Source: Oidiodendron maius Zn (Eukaryota; Ascomycota; Leotiomycetes; Myxotrichaceae). From it: 64,000 bases of DNA. Of the stretch, positions 32,359-44,691 are shown piece by piece. The notes under the pieces were generated by a model. That model was not told the DNA's origin and ran no database searches. It saw nothing but the letters and a program-made list of their open reading frames with translations. Each line of letters begins with the position of its first letter. Position 1 is the stretch's first letter. Where the stretch lies: positions 744,001 to 808,000 of the forward strand of contig KN832885.1 in NCBI GenBank assembly GCA_000827325.1. Direction: 5' to 3'. Made by a program: the position numbers and the translations under genes.

Positions 32359-33303
32359 ATGAGTCGAGCCGCGATCCAGTCGCAGCGCGTTGATGCCCCG
32401 CTCACGCAGGCGGCTACCTTCCTCGTCCTGTCCGTCACAGATGCCCCCGAAGCCATCCAAAAGGTCCGCTCAACCCTGGCAAGCATTAGTGACCTGTCCA
32501 AGAATGTCTCCATCCGGGATCTGAATGCATCTTTTGCTTGCACTGTTGGCATCGGCAGCGACGTCTGGGACCGGGTCACTCGCCTGCCTCGTCCAGCAGA
32601 GCTCCATCCCTTCCCCGCAGTAAAAGGCGCTGTCCATACTGCTGTCTCGACACCTGGCGACCTGCTATTTCACATTCGTTCGGAGCGCCGGGACCTATGC
32701 TTTGAATTTGAACGACAGCTAATGGATAGCCTGGGCGACGCTGTTGCCCTCATCGACGAGACTGTGGGCTTCCGTTATTTCGACGTTCGTGACTTGCTCG
32801 GATTCGTCGATGGCACAGCTAACCCAGTCGGTCCTGCTGTACCTGACTCTATCCTTGTCGCTGAGGAAGATGCACATGTCGTCGGTGGGAGCTACATTGT
32901 AGTACAGAAGTATGTACACAATCTCAAAGGGTGGAGCACCCTCAAGGCCGAACAACAAGAGGCCATCATCGGCCGCACCAAGTTGGATAATGTGGAACTG
33001 GATGACGCAGAGTCTGGTCAGCAATCGCATAAGACTCTTGCCACGATTGAAGACGATGATGGCAATGAGTATTCCATCCTCCGAGATAATATGCCGTTTG
33101 GCTCACCTGGTTCTGGCGAGTTCGGAACATACTTCATCGGGTACTCTCGCCGTCTCTGGGTTATTGAGCGCATGCTGGAGCGAATGTTCAAAGGAGATCC
33201 ACCTGGCCTTCACGACCGCTTGCTCGACTTCTCAAAACCGCTCACCGGCACGACTTTCTTTGCTCCATCCGCCAGCCTGCTCGACGGCCTTGGTAATGAT
33301 TAA
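32359..33303 (+). CDS. DyP-type (dye-decolourising) heme peroxidase
   Basis: A heme peroxidase of the Dyp superfamily, 314 aa from the ATG at 32359, no introns. The hallmark GFVDGTANP holds the distal Asp (D151). The proximal heme-ligand His is in QQSHKTLA (H224) and the distal Arg in ILRDNMPFG (R242). A C-terminal SPGSGEFGTYFIGYSRRLWV strand pair completes the ferredoxin-like fold. An in-frame ATG at 32137 would add 74 residues that are Arg/Ser-rich and poor in acidic residues, which could serve as a mitochondrial presequence. The short start is chosen because family homology begins there. The enzyme oxidises phenolics and dyes with H2O2; its cellular role is uncertain. Confidence 0.92.
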   Translation: MSRAAIQSQRVDAPLTQAATFLVLSVTDAPEAIQKVRSTLASISDLSKNVSIRDLNASFACTVGIGSDVWDRVTRLPRPAELHPFPAVKGAVHTAVSTPGDLLFHIRSERRDLCFEFERQLMDSLGDAVALIDETVGFRYFDVRDLLGFVDGTANPVGPAVPDSILVAEEDAHVVGGSYIVVQKYVHNLKGWSTLKAEQQEAIIGRTKLDNVELDDAESGQQSHKTLATIEDDDGNEYSILRDNMPFGSPGSGEFGTYFIGYSRRLWVIERMLERMFKGDPPGLHDRLLDFSKPLTGTTFFAPSASLLDGLGND

Positions 33304-34097
33304 TGGACAACACTTTGTCACGTGAGAGACACTTTAAGTATTTGGGGCTAAATGAGCATTATTTTAAATGGGACGAGAGATATATGTCCATTTTGTCTAG
33401 TATTTTAAGCTCCTAAAACGTTCGATGTGAACGAATAGGAAATATGGATGATGGATGAACTAGGCCATAATATGGGTCTCAACAGACCAGGGTAGAGAAC
33501 TGGATTCTGTAGTACATGGACAATCGATCGTTGATGGTATTTCGAGCAGTCAACAACCTCGTTACGATGCTATGGATTTATGTCCAATAAAAGATCGTCA
33601 ATTAGCTGTGCCTGCAGAAGAGGACCTTTTCCTTCGAGAACAAGATTTCCCAACAATACTACCCTAAAAGCATTTCATTGAACGTCGCCTTGTGCGTTAA
33701 TTTACATTTCTAAGGTTGACAGCAGGCAGACGTGGTAAATTATACTATCGGGTTCTCCGGGCTCCTTGGCATTGGGCGGCGTTGGTCACGTTCAACAAAA
33801 CACGCCACAGAGCCTCGCATTATTTCAATCCCATATGCCAATATATAGAGTGGTAAACGAATAATATCGTAGCTGTGTCAATGATCGACCGCAGGGCATC
33901 TTCAAAAAGTAATGTGCTTTGATTTTGAGGCTGCAGGCGCAGCAGAGACGGGTTCGCCTTACCTTTGTGACTTGTTGGCGCCTGGGTGTGTGCTGTCATT
34001 CTCATTTCTTATTGCTTGCCTTCTCTCCCTCTTCTTTCATCTTGTTTTCATATTCGGATGAGAGCCGGCTGTTCTATATCAATAGTATCACGGGCCC
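33304..34097. other. Intergenic region with pyrimidine-rich promoter tract
   Basis: About 0.8 kb. A CT-rich stretch around 34014-34045, just upstream of the next start codon, is typical of fungal core promoters. No gene seen. Confidence 0.35.
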
Positions 34098-36931
34098 ATG
34101 GCGGCCCCACTCCGGTCCGGCTACTTTCACAGCCTCCTTGCGTCGCTATCCTTGCTGCTGCACGTCCCCGTTGCGCTGGGTCAGGGCAAGCAGCCATCTA
34201 ATTTCATTTGGCAGTTACAAGACGTCGATCTCTATCGCCCCACCGGAAACCCTTCTCTCGGCGGCCAAAATTTTACCTGGTGTTGCATCAAGGCTGTGCA
34301 GGAAGCCGTCGAGGTGCAAGCCAACCAGCTTGTGCTTCGCCCTGGCTACGAGGACTGGATCATCCTCGACAATGGGGACGGAAATATCACTGATCTAGTG
34401 AACTACACTGACTCCTCACGGTTTCCCTGCACTGCAGTTTACTCGCCAGGCGACAACAATGGAGCCCCGATCGTCCAAGTCCCGTATATTTGGCTCGCGG
34501 ATGTCTGTCCGGGGTGGCAGGTTAGCGATAAAACAAACCTGAATGGATGGCTTCAACCTCTGTCTGGCTTTCTCCTGCCTGCAGTCATATTTTGCCTGTC
34601 GGTACCCAGGAGACGCAAATTGAGAGTCCCACGAGCCTTGTTTAGCCCAGAACTGTCCCGCATGAGTAGCTATCTTGTCGTCATTCCGAATGCCACCTTC
34701 GCTGGTCTAATGGTGTGCTTTGATACTATCATCTGGCTTTGCATCTGCTTCGCTCTTGCTGGGCCAATGATACTTAGTGGGCTGTACGAAGCTCTTCTCG
34801 ATAACCGTGTCCTCGATTTCGTGAAAGAGAAGGTGGACAACAAAAGGCTCACATTAGACATGAGGTGCCGCCTTCTCATGATAATCCTCATAGGGGAATC
34901 TCGATCTAGCTGTCGATCAGCCTGATGACCAGCCGCATGCGCCTAACCCTGATGCTCATCCGCCAGATTCACACCCCGGGCGATGTCAGTCTTCATCGAT
35001 AGGTAGTGCGAGTGAAGGGAAGACTGGTAAGGCGAGTAGTTGTGACACGCACACAATTGAACCCCAAACACCATGTAAATTTATGTCTAGATCCTCGCAA
35101 CAATCAGCTACTGTGAGTTCTAGAGACAGTTTCGCCGAACGGTGTACAGCAATCCTATCCCAAGGAACGGACGATCTTCCAGCCTCCCCTTGGTGGCACA
35201 TGGAGAAGCTTCTTTACAATATCCGTCTTTACGACGCCGACAGTCATATGCAGCCTTTCTCCCCAGCACAAGCAAGCAATTGTACGGATGAGTTTGGCAT
35301 GGAGATTAGGTGTTCCCATAACGGTAGCTCTCGACTGCCACGGAGGAGGGACGAAGATCTCACGGGGCAGATGAAAACAAGACTGCGGACCATGCTCCAC
35401 TGCCAATACTCCTTCGGTTCAATAGTGGGTGCACCAGTAGTGTACGTATGATCCTTTCCTCGAACATATATGTTGTGTATTCGTACTGATATCTAATTTT
35501 CCTAGCTTTTTCTTGGGTGGTTTTGTCTTTGCGCTTCTCCAAAGTTTAAACGTGATCGGTGATGAGGACGTTGCATTAGGTACCAAATACCCATGTACCC
35601 TAATCCTGTGAATGCCTTTGGCTAATTTGAATCAAAGGTCTTGCCTTCGGTCAATGGTATATGGTAAGTTTACCTTGATTCTGACTTTGCAACCATACTG
35701 ACCGGAGCAGACAATTCCACACATCGCAATCATTTCAGGCCTCCTCCTCGCAGGCAACAACCCTAATATTCTCGAAGGAGTATTAGCCGTTAAGGGCGAA
35801 TCAGAAGACGATGAAGTGAGCTTTTTAGGAATTAAGTTTCAACTCGCATATCCCAGCTGTTACAAGGTGGCTTGGCAATGGCGACGCGGCCCTACAAAAC
35901 GCAAGTGGATTAAGCAACTGCTTAAAACATACCACATGACGATTCATGATGGTATTGATGAGGACATGAAATTATTAAAGGCTAAAACAACATTGACTTC
36001 ACTAGACTGGTTTGTGATTCTAGGACTAGCTCTTGTTCTGATGGGAGTTCCCTACACCCTAGCATTCCTGACTGCGTTTTTTACGCCCGTTATTGGTATA
36101 TCGTGTAGAGCTCTAACGATAACAATTTACGCCACTGTTCAGTTCGCCCACATCCTCCTCTGGCTCTGGGCCAACGCTGGCCCACCAGCGAAACGGGAGA
36201 GAAGCACATCCATCCTAGATTTCTTCTGCGAAGGTGGCTGGCTGGATAAGAATGGTTTCTACAACCCGACCTCGGTCACTGGATTCATAGGCCACTCTCC
36301 AAAATTTACCTGGCACGCATTAGTGAAGGGTGTTCGATCCCCCGAGTTTCGATCCGTGTCGTCAATGTGGTGTGTGATTTGGTATTTTCTTTATTCTGTA
36401 CTGTGCACGATTGCAGTTCTTACTGCACTTGGTGGCACACTGATGCAGTTAATTGGCGTCTACTCTGCGGATATATGCCAAGTTACAGTTGGCAACTGGT
36501 TCTTGCCGTTCGAGCAACGTCCTATCGTTGTGATCTCAGTCAACACGGCGGAGATGATTCATACTGCACTTGGTACGTAAACCATAAACTTGTCTTTTCA
36601 TATCTTCGTTGAGTTCCTGATTTTGAATATATCGGGGCTAAACTAATCTATTTTAGTATTCTGGGTTCCTTGTGCCGTCACTGCTATTATATTTATGACG
36701 CTGGTAAGCTTCATAGCATGGTGGTACCAGCGCCGAATGAGAGACATGTTCAGTGGGCGTAAGTTTATCACCTTTTGCTACCCTTCTATGTTGCTTGAGA
36801 TAGACCTGCCGTTACTAGGTAGTCCATATGATTGGATGCTGACTGAGGATCTACAGTCGTCCGAACAATCGATTTACCTCTGCATGATAGGGACGATACC
36901 AGGAAGGCACGTTTTTATTAGTTCTATATAA
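34098..36931 (+). pseudogene. Large multi-pass membrane protein, unknown function; one-base frameshift
   Basis: A secretory membrane protein of about 839 residues if intact; family not recognised. Exons: 34098-35441, 35506-35579, 35638-35663 (26 nt), 35711-36572, 36657-36758 and 36819-36931. A signal peptide (1-28) precedes an extracellular domain with several NxT/S sites. Then come clusters of hydrophobic helices (SGFLLPAVIFCLS, VCFDTIIWLCICFALAGPMI, FFLGGFVFALLQ, WFVILGLALVLMGVPYTLAF, WYFLYSVLCTIAVLTAL) and a polar Pro/Asp/Ser-rich cytosolic loop. A G4 run at 34893-34896 contains one base too many: upstream reads MIILIG, downstream NLDLAVDQPDD in the next frame. All introns keep phase. Either an indel error or a recent loss of function. 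Confidence 0.7.
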
Positions 36932-37234
36932 GTGTATTTGGAACGATACTATATACATGTTGTTTGGTATTTATTCATGCAATGCGCCATGCACGCGTGT
37001 CTAATTTGGCCAGCCATATGCTTCGTCTGTTGATACCGTCTCGGAGGGGGCATTGAGCGTCCCACATGTTGTGCCAATAGTGTTTTATATCTTCTCATGA
37101 TCATAATGAACATATAATCCCATCGCAGCAGATTCCTACCGCGTATCATAGATGCCTCATCTCAATAAGGCCTTCTAATAGTGAGGCCCCTGAGCCTCGT
37201 GTAGATTATCAGGGGTTTTCCTTCGGATTGGAAG
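36932..37234. other. Spacer between two convergent membrane-protein genes
   Basis: About 300 bp of 3' flank. No feature recognised. Confidence 0.3.
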
Positions 37235-39326
37235 TTATGATGGCTCCGGCGGCGTCAAAGCTTGATCTGTTGGAGGGAAAGTGGTAGGCGGGTTTGAGAG
37301 TGGTGAATGCACAGGTCTGGGAAGTGTAACATCGGAAGATACCACGATGGTAGGAGAACCCTGACCGGCAGGTATAGTAATGTCGGGGGCTATGGACGAA
37401 GTTGATAAACGGCTCGGTGTATTACTGTAGTGGTTTGGAGATGGGACCTCGAGCGTAGAGCGTCGGCGCCTGCGTCCGGGTAGGCTAGCAGGCGAAGAGG
37501 AACGAGGGTTCTGTAACCCAATCGAGGCTGCTCGCTCAGGCTGTAAAATACCCGTTTCTGACCTTCGAGGCGAGGACGGTGATGGTGCTCTAGATGTAGC
37601 CGAGGCCGCCTGGCCTCCAATTCCAGAGGCAACGCTACCATTAAAGCTTCCTGGTCGATTATAATGTGTATATTGCCTTTTGATAATAGGCAGTCTCTCG
37701 TTTCTTTGTCGCTCTCCAGGTACCTCTGGGAAGCCAAGTGCATCCCCGTTTCTGAATTCGGAGTCATCAAACCGTTCCCGAGCAGCTGTACCGACATAGT
37801 CGCTGAACTTTGCTAAAGCTTTGGCAACTTTACGTCTCTTTCCCAAGTCACGTCGTTTAGAGGACTCGGTGTTCATACGCGTTATCTCGCCCGAAGGCTC
37901 CTCCCCAGCATCGTATACGCTATGCAGATTCTCAGGCGAATCTGTGGTGATAATGGAGTGAGTGGATGCATTCACTGAACCGGTGTCGTCTTGGGCCACC
38001 GGACGTTGCTTAGAAGCGTCTGGCTTGAATTCTTCATTGGTGACCTTTAATCTTGCTGCTAGGAAAAGATATAGAGAGCCTATTACAGCAAGCGCAGTGC
38101 CAGCAATAGGTGCCCATTGACCTGTAAAACTGTTCAGCATATCAAATGGTTCATGGTGGCAGTCATATAGAGGTCAGGTCTACCTACCAATACTTTGTAT
38201 GGGCTCAGTTTGATAGTTAACTTGGGGACTAAAGAAGTTTCTCTCCCCACATATAAGAATAGTAAGAACCGCTGCTGCAAAGACTGGAACCTCGACGGCA
38301 CTCAAGAAAATTTTCATCGCATTGTTGACTCGCTTCATGTTCTCCACGGTTGCGCCATTGGTCCCTGCAATAACCTCGCGGTTTTCCTGCTCATCTTTTA
38401 CCCCAAATCGCTTCTTCCAGTTAATTTTGAGTATTTTGTTCCACATGGAGACAAGAGATAGGATGGCGGGGATGCAACATGCTGCGGCAAAGAGAGTTGC
38501 AGTATTGAATGTTAGCCTATCCGGGGCAGGGATCACGTAAATGTTGTTCGCCGAGCCATTTCGCAATGGAGAGAACGGACCACTGTCAATAGAACATGTA
38601 AGGGTACAGTTAATACCATAGTTGAAGGCTCCCACGTCAGAAGAGACTGGGTTGCCAAATTCGTCGTGGGGGCAAAGCGATGTGTTGATCCGGAAGAACT
38701 CGACTGCCAAGCTCAGCATCCCTTGAAGCAGATTCGATAAGCATAGATTCTCAGCTACCAGGAAGATCGCAACTCACCGATGAGAATGAGGCCAGTCCAT
38801 AAGAAGATAATATTCCGACCAGGTTCCTCAAAGTACGTCCTCGATAATCTAACCACAACAGGAGCGGTCAAGATGCCTATTGAGCATAATTGAAATGCCC
38901 CATAGACGTCCATATCTACGGCACCTGAGACATATAAACATCAGCCTTGCAGATAAAACATATGTCAGGAACAGAAGCCTTACCATTGACATGCATAGCC
39001 GCAAGGACAACGCCATGCAGGGCTGCGACAGCCGGAAAAAGCAACGCACCTGCCAAACAAGCATTTCTGAGCCAGTCTGCCTTTCGAGCTATGACGCATG
39101 CAGCTACGAGCGCATAGTATCTTGAAGATGCGAAAGAGCAAATTGTTAGACATAGGCGCCTGAAATGCTTTGAGGAAAGAACTTACAAAACCCTTGAGCC
39201 TGGTCCGTACTGTCCTGATACCGGCCAAGCACATACAACTTGGAGCGCGTTAATAGTTGAATTTGGATCCGTAGCATTCCGAGTTACAAGTGTATTCAAA
39301 TGGATTGCCGGCGAGATGGGAGGCAT
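37235..39326 (-). CDS. Multi-pass membrane protein with long polar C-terminal tail, function unknown
   Basis: A conserved-looking fungal membrane protein of about 614 aa; I know no function. Exons: 39326-39187, 39120-38984, 38924-38778, 38721-38188 and 38121-37235, all with clean GT-AG introns (GTAAGT, GTAAGG, GTGAGT, GTAGGT). About seven hydrophobic helices: VLYYALVAACVIA, GALLFPAVAALHGVVLAAM, the GAFQLCSIGILTAPVVV region, NIIFLWTGLILIGMLSLAV, NTATLFAAACCIPAILSLV, AAAVLTILIC, and PIAGTALAVIGSLYLFLAA. An extracellular Cys-containing loop (NCTLTCSIDSG) sits between helices. The last 270 residues are Ser/Pro/Arg-rich and cytosolic. The N-terminus is the least certain part: an acceptor-like CAG upstream of the chosen ATG would allow another 5' exon. 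Confidence 0.75.
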
Positions 39327-39910
39327 GGCCTCCTGCCCGTCATGAGATGTGACGGCAATCTGGCCTCCACAAAAGGGACGTGGTTAGATCGCATGGAGTT
39401 CGCGAAGATCTCGCGGAGAAAAGAGTCGGGTGGAATTCTGCGGGTTCGGCCAGTCTATATCTTGCGGCGAATTATTTTACATCATCCTGTGGATCCCTAT
39501 CAGCGGACAACAAGAATTGCATGCAGGCCAAGAAATGCGGCTTGGAGGATTTGCGGGTTTTATGGAAGTGAGGCTTGTTATTGTCAGGCAAAATCAGGCA
39601 GCAGCATTTTCGCCACACGTGATCTTACGTAGAGTGGGGCTGTGTACGTGAAGGATCAGATTTAGTTCTTCAGCCCTTCTGAATGTGCCGGTGCAAGTTT
39701 GTCTCTGGGGTGTGTTGAGTACCTGCTTCCGAACTCTACCTCGAGCTCTCTCCTGCAAGCCTAGAGTGCACCAACAAGAGAAGCGTCTCTCGTCGTGCTG
39801 CCGAGACGACCATCTAGAAGTTACTGAATCTGGCGACCCCGCTGGTGGCGTCGATTGGGCGACCAGCACCAAAGGCTGCGATACTCTTCAACCGTTGAAA
39901 ACTCGTGACC
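39327..39910. promoter_or_regulatory. Divergent region between membrane protein and permease genes
   Basis: About 580 bp of likely shared promoter. It may include an undetected first exon of the minus-strand gene. Short frames on both strands here are not convincing. Confidence 0.3.
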
Positions 39911-42340
39911 ATGCAAGCCGACCTTGATACAGGTGATATCAGAAACTGGAAATCAATTATCACTCTCGTCGTCTTCGTAATTACTAGCAAGTAGCCTCGG
40001 ACAGATCAAATTTACTTGCGCTAACTTATTGACAACATAGATATCATTGTCCTTCTTCCTTTTCATATTCCCATTTACATTCCTCGGTCAGTCTCGAATG
40101 CGGTTGTAGACGCTCTTGGTGCTCTGCGAATAATATCGCGGAGGAAGAGCCGCAATCATCATGAGGGCTCTGAGGGTGATGGAAGCGGCAAAGCCTCCCC
40201 TTTCGTGCGGCTTCGCTTTCCCATGAATTTTGTCACCGCACCATTGATTGCAGACCTCTTCCTCTTGGCCATCCTAGCCATTGGTCGAAATGAAGTCCAC
40301 GATGGCACCATTGGGGCAAACAACATCTCCCCGATCGACATTATGGCCTTCTTCCTGACACTGGCTTACATCGCCATCTCTATCGACGCTTCCGGTCTGA
40401 TCAGGTACCTGGCGTTCAAGGTTCTTCAAAAAGGAGGCGAAGTGGGGCATCGATTATTCTTCTATCTCTACGCCTTCTTCTTCGGCCTCGGGAGCTTCAT
40501 TGGCAATGACCCCATTATTCTCTCAGGCACCGCATTCCTAGCATATATGACACGAGTGTCGAGCAACATTGTACACCCGAGGGCCTGGATTCACACACAG
40601 TTTGCTGTGGCAAATATTGCCTCAGCGATCCTCGTCTCTTCTAATCCTACCAACCTCGTTCTTGCTGGCGCCTTCAAAATCAAGTTTATAGAGTACACTG
40701 CGAATATGATTGTGCCTGTTGTAGTAACGGCAATTGTTCTATTTCCTTTCTTGTTGTACATTGTCTTTGCTGACGAAACCCTCATTCCGTTCTCGATCAA
40801 GATGCATGAACTCTCGGAGGAAGCCAAAGCTAAGAAGCCGGTGAACCCCAATATCCCTCATGCGAGAGGTAACATCGACGAGGAAGAGAACGCCGTGGAT
40901 AACGAAAACGAGAAACTTCTTTCTCTGGAAGAAATCATGAATCCTTTTCTCGACAAAGGAGGGGCAGCTTTTGGAGCAGTAGTCATGGCTGCAACTCTTG
41001 TCACTGTCCTGGCTCTCAATGCAGCGAGCCAGAGTGGATCAGAGCACCCTGTCTTCTGGGTGACCTTACCGGCTGCGTTCGTCATGTTTTGCTGGGACCT
41101 CGCATTCGGCTGGTATCATCGACACGAGACTCGTGAGATCGCGCGTAAAGGCCGGGAAGAAGTTGAACGTGCGCGAATTGAACGAGCTATTAGAGACGCA
41201 GAAGATGTTGAAAGAGCCGTCCTGCAAGATGAGAAGACACTTGATATGGCGGCCCACGAACCTTCTGCAACACTGATTCGATCACAAGAGTCTCAGCTAG
41301 AAGTGCATGATAATGACAAAGGTGATAATACATACAATCTAGACGATGAGATTACGCCAGTAGTCGATACCTCGAAATCGCAATATCCTGAGCCTCAACT
41401 GACTTCCAACCTCTCCCGTCCTGCGACAGACAACGGCGACGCTTTGACACCAGGACCGAGTCCATTGCTCGACTCATCAATTGCGATGCTTGTCCCTCCG
41501 TCTACCAGCGGCGCGTTGGATGAGAATCAGAAAGCGACTAGTGTAGAAGCCCTTCCGCCAGGTATCCTAGAAGCAAAATTGAGCGGGGAGATGGATGAGA
41601 GGAAGAGAGCATTAGCAGAGCGCATTGCGCAGGAAGTAGCTCTTCGACATGAGCGTGGACCTACAACCATTGTGCTTCTAGTTATAGACGCGCACAGGTG
41701 GCTGCAGGAAACGTTTCCTACAGTCATGGCGGTGGTCATGCACCTCCCGTTCGCGCTCGTGCCCTTTGCATTTTCAATGTTTGTCCTCGTCCAGGCACTT
41801 GTCACCAAAGGTTGGGTTCAAGTATTCGCATACGGATGGGATCACTGGGTTAATAAGACGGGGACTGTGGGAAGTATTGGAGGGATGGGTTTTATCTCCG
41901 TGATCCTATGCAACGTGAGTATTTTATATCTGGATCGTACCACTAAAAATGTACTGGAACTCAACCAGCTAATCTTTTATACGTATAATCAGTTCGCGGG
42001 TACGAATATTGGTACAACTATTCTCCTCTCCCGAGTAATCCAGTCATGGATCGACATTCACACACATAATCTTATCCCCATACCAAGCCGGACGTTCTGG
42101 GCAACAGTATATGGCATGGCACTTGGCGTTAATTATGGTGCATTCAGTACGGCATTCAGCGCGTCTCTAGCGGGCCTATTGTGGCGGGACATTCTCGCTA
42201 GGAAGCATATTCGGGTCCACAGCCTCGACTTTGCGCGCGTAAATCTCCCTATTATTGCGATTGCTATGGCTGTGGGCTGTACTGTCCTCGTTGGTGAGGT
42301 GTATATTACGAGAGATACTTCTCCTTACATTCAAAAATGA
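39911..42340 (+). CDS. Arsenite/citrate-type ion permease (ArsB/NhaD, IT superfamily)
   Basis: A plasma-membrane or organellar ion transporter of the arsenical-pump/citrate-transporter-like family, 791 aa. Exon 1 is 39911-39986. A GC-AG intron (GCAAGT donor, CATAG acceptor) at 39987-40040 leads into exon 2, 40041-42340. Only this join gives the expected FHIPIYIP entry into the first transporter helix. Features: about eleven helices; the conserved SFIGNDPIILSGTAFLAY and SNPTNLVLAGAF substrate-site loops; a large acidic cytosolic loop (about 230-500) between the two halves; and a matching second half with FAGTNIGTTILLSRVIQSW and GVNYGAF. The transported ion could be arsenite, Na+ or an organic anion. 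No arsenate reductase neighbour is present. Confidence 0.9.
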
Positions 42341-42731
42341 GCGCTTATGATATAGATGGTTAGAGTTTCAATCCATAACATGATAAATATCCAACTCAGC
42401 TTAGTCCAGTTGACAATAAACCCAGAGATACGTATCTTCAAAGGAGTAAAAAAATAATGAATGAGTTAAACCACATAACTTGATGCGCTTAGACCCAAAC
42501 TAGTGTACGAGGTTTAGGGTTAATGGCAATAGTATTCAATCTCACAGCACATTGAATGCTATCAGATTAAGATAGTAGGACTATTCGTATAAATCTATGA
42601 TTCCCTGTGGTATAGTCGCTTGCAAAACCGGCTTCCCTTGATATACATAGCAATCTAATGTATAGCGCCATGGCCGGCAATCTATGGTAGTGTTTTTGAT
42701 TTGGTGTGCATAGAGAGAATAAAACTCGATC
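42341..42731. other. AT-rich 3' flanks of convergent genes
   Basis: About 390 bp between the permease and acetyltransferase stop codons. Nothing recognised. Confidence 0.3.
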
Positions 42732-43604
42732 CTAAGCGCTTATACCATCTCTTGGTTCTCTTATAAGAAGTACAGTTTTCGTCTGCTTCGGACCCCCGTG
42801 TGGACTAAAATCCATCACAATCTCATCTACTTTGACCCACCCATATTTCAAGTACAATCCTATTCCTTTCTCACTAGCCTGGATAAAAGTCTTTGCATTC
42901 TCCTTATCGGCTAGTTTTAATACTGGGTCTAGGAGCATAGAGCCGACACCCTTTCGTTGGTATTCCGGTCGAACGACGAGGATACTCATAACTTATGGTA
43001 TTTGTTACTAAATTCATACACCTAAGGATGTGGAGTTGATGAAAGGAAAATACAAATGAGAAATCCAAGAAGGTACGAACAGTAATGCGTCTCAGGAATA
43101 ATCCACTTTCTCCTTCCGCGGATAAATTTGGTCAAATACTCAATAACAAGTTCATCATTCGATCCTGGTGGCTGAGGTTGCTTCCGTAGGGCCATTTCGG
43201 GGTCTTCGGCATTGGGATCAGGAAGGTGAGGATATACCCATTTGCTGAAGGCGACAATTTCACTGTGAGCAGATCGAATGTCAACACCTATTTAAATCAT
43301 GTCACCCTATAAAAAGCTCTGGAACTTTGCGCTTTCAGCTAGTGAAAGGGGCGAGCGAAAGAAACTAGAAAGGGTTTCAAACACACCCAGTTTCCTTATT
43401 TACAGCCTTGAAGTATTTTGTTCCATGTGCCGTATAGCTGTTCTCATAATCCTTCAGTGATTTATCCTTCAACACCTTCGGGTCGGAACGAGGATAGAGA
43501 TATATTATCGCGGGGTCGTTGGCGAACGCTTCGTAAAATATGTCTACACAGTCGGACATATCAGACATTACGCAGGGCACAATTTTAAAGTTGAGCGAAG
43601 TCAT
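42732..43604 (-). CDS. GNAT-family N-acetyltransferase
   Basis: A GCN5-related acetyltransferase of 228 aa in three exons (43604-43385, 43287-43081 and 42991-42732). The N-terminus has the FYEAFANDP motif found in fungal GNATs. The acetyl-CoA-binding motif A is SILVVRPEYQRKGVGSMLL (R/Q-x-x-G-x-G/A), followed by ENAKTFIQASEKGIGLYLKY for motif B. The last intron has a weak donor (GTTCGT) and AAG acceptor but gives the canonical HYFMSILVV strand. The small-molecule or protein substrate is unknown. Confidence 0.85.
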
Positions 43605-44596
43605 GTCCGGCCGTTATAGTAAACTGTGATACCAAATTTGTGATTATTTAGGAGAATTATCTTCAGACCGATCTTTTATCTAGGTATGAGAGCTGGTACT
43701 CGCTTAGCGCAGGCACCTATATTTGTCATGGGATTCAGGTTCTCTGCGGTGTCAGAGCTATTGTGAGAAGAAACTCCTGAGCTCCTTAAAGCCCTGAACT
43801 CCTTGGATCCTAAAAACTCCTGTAATTATGCTCTCACTCGCTTATCTAGCTATAAGGGTGGGCTTTGCTATCGACAGAATTCCATCTCTTCAAACCACTT
43901 TCGTACACTCTCGACAGATTCTTGCCTTATGCTTGGCCTAACGAAAGATATGGGAGGCGTGTGCTACTTCGAACTGAGTAAGGCGTTGAAAGAAAAGTCG
44001 GGCGGATTGTTCAGAGATGTCAGACGAAGCCCAAATCGACAAGCCGCATGCGGCTTCCAGGATCTCACTACCTGAAAGATCCAATCCCACCCGATCCCGT
44101 TGAAGAAAATGAGCACAACTACCCAAGTCACAAATGCATGGGGGAAACAGTTTTACGTGAAAATCACGTGGTTTATGAAGGACGAAAGAAGGGTGGCTTG
44201 TCGAGGATATTACTTGTAAGCTTGAGGGTGAGGCGTGGTTAGAATGGGCCGCGATGACCATTCGCAGCGGTACTTTGGAGTACAACTGGGGAGGGTCCAC
44301 AGCCATAAGTGTCTGGAAATGGACCCCGCTAAACCAGTGACACCAATTCGCCTTCTACTGTTTTATAGTTCATCAGGTGTCTTAAATTTATCGTTTGTTG
44401 AAAGTCGTTCCAGACAGCATAATAGGACCCCCCACTATAACTTTGCCAACATGGCTTCTCTCGGCCGGCGGACGTCATCCGCGAGATCAGCCCTGCACCT
44501 CGAAAGGAATTCCCAATACGGAAATAGTGCAATTGTGAGATGACTTCATGTGCCTGGTAGGGCGGTGCATAATTTCCTAAGCTCCTTATTCTGTCT

Positions 44597-44610
44597 ACAT
44601 ATATATATGT
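44597..44610 (+). promoter_or_regulatory. TATA-like alternating tract upstream of the Rds1-like gene
   Basis: A 14-bp self-complementary alternating purine/pyrimidine tract (ACATATATATATGT) lies about 80 nt before the ATG at 44692. It is the best TATA-like element of this promoter; function is inferred from position only. The remaining 43605-44596 region (divergent promoters of the acetyltransferase and Rds1-like genes) shows no gene. Confidence 0.35.
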
Positions 44611-44691
44611 ACTACTTGTCCAATTTTTATTGTTCCACTTCGACAGACAACCGCCCTTCTCTTTATTGTGTTCTCTGCCTGCTATTTGAAG

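Noticed and set aside
43803-44306. Opposing 90- and 122-codon frames
   Set aside because: No motifs; they lie in the divergent promoter region and overlap each other.
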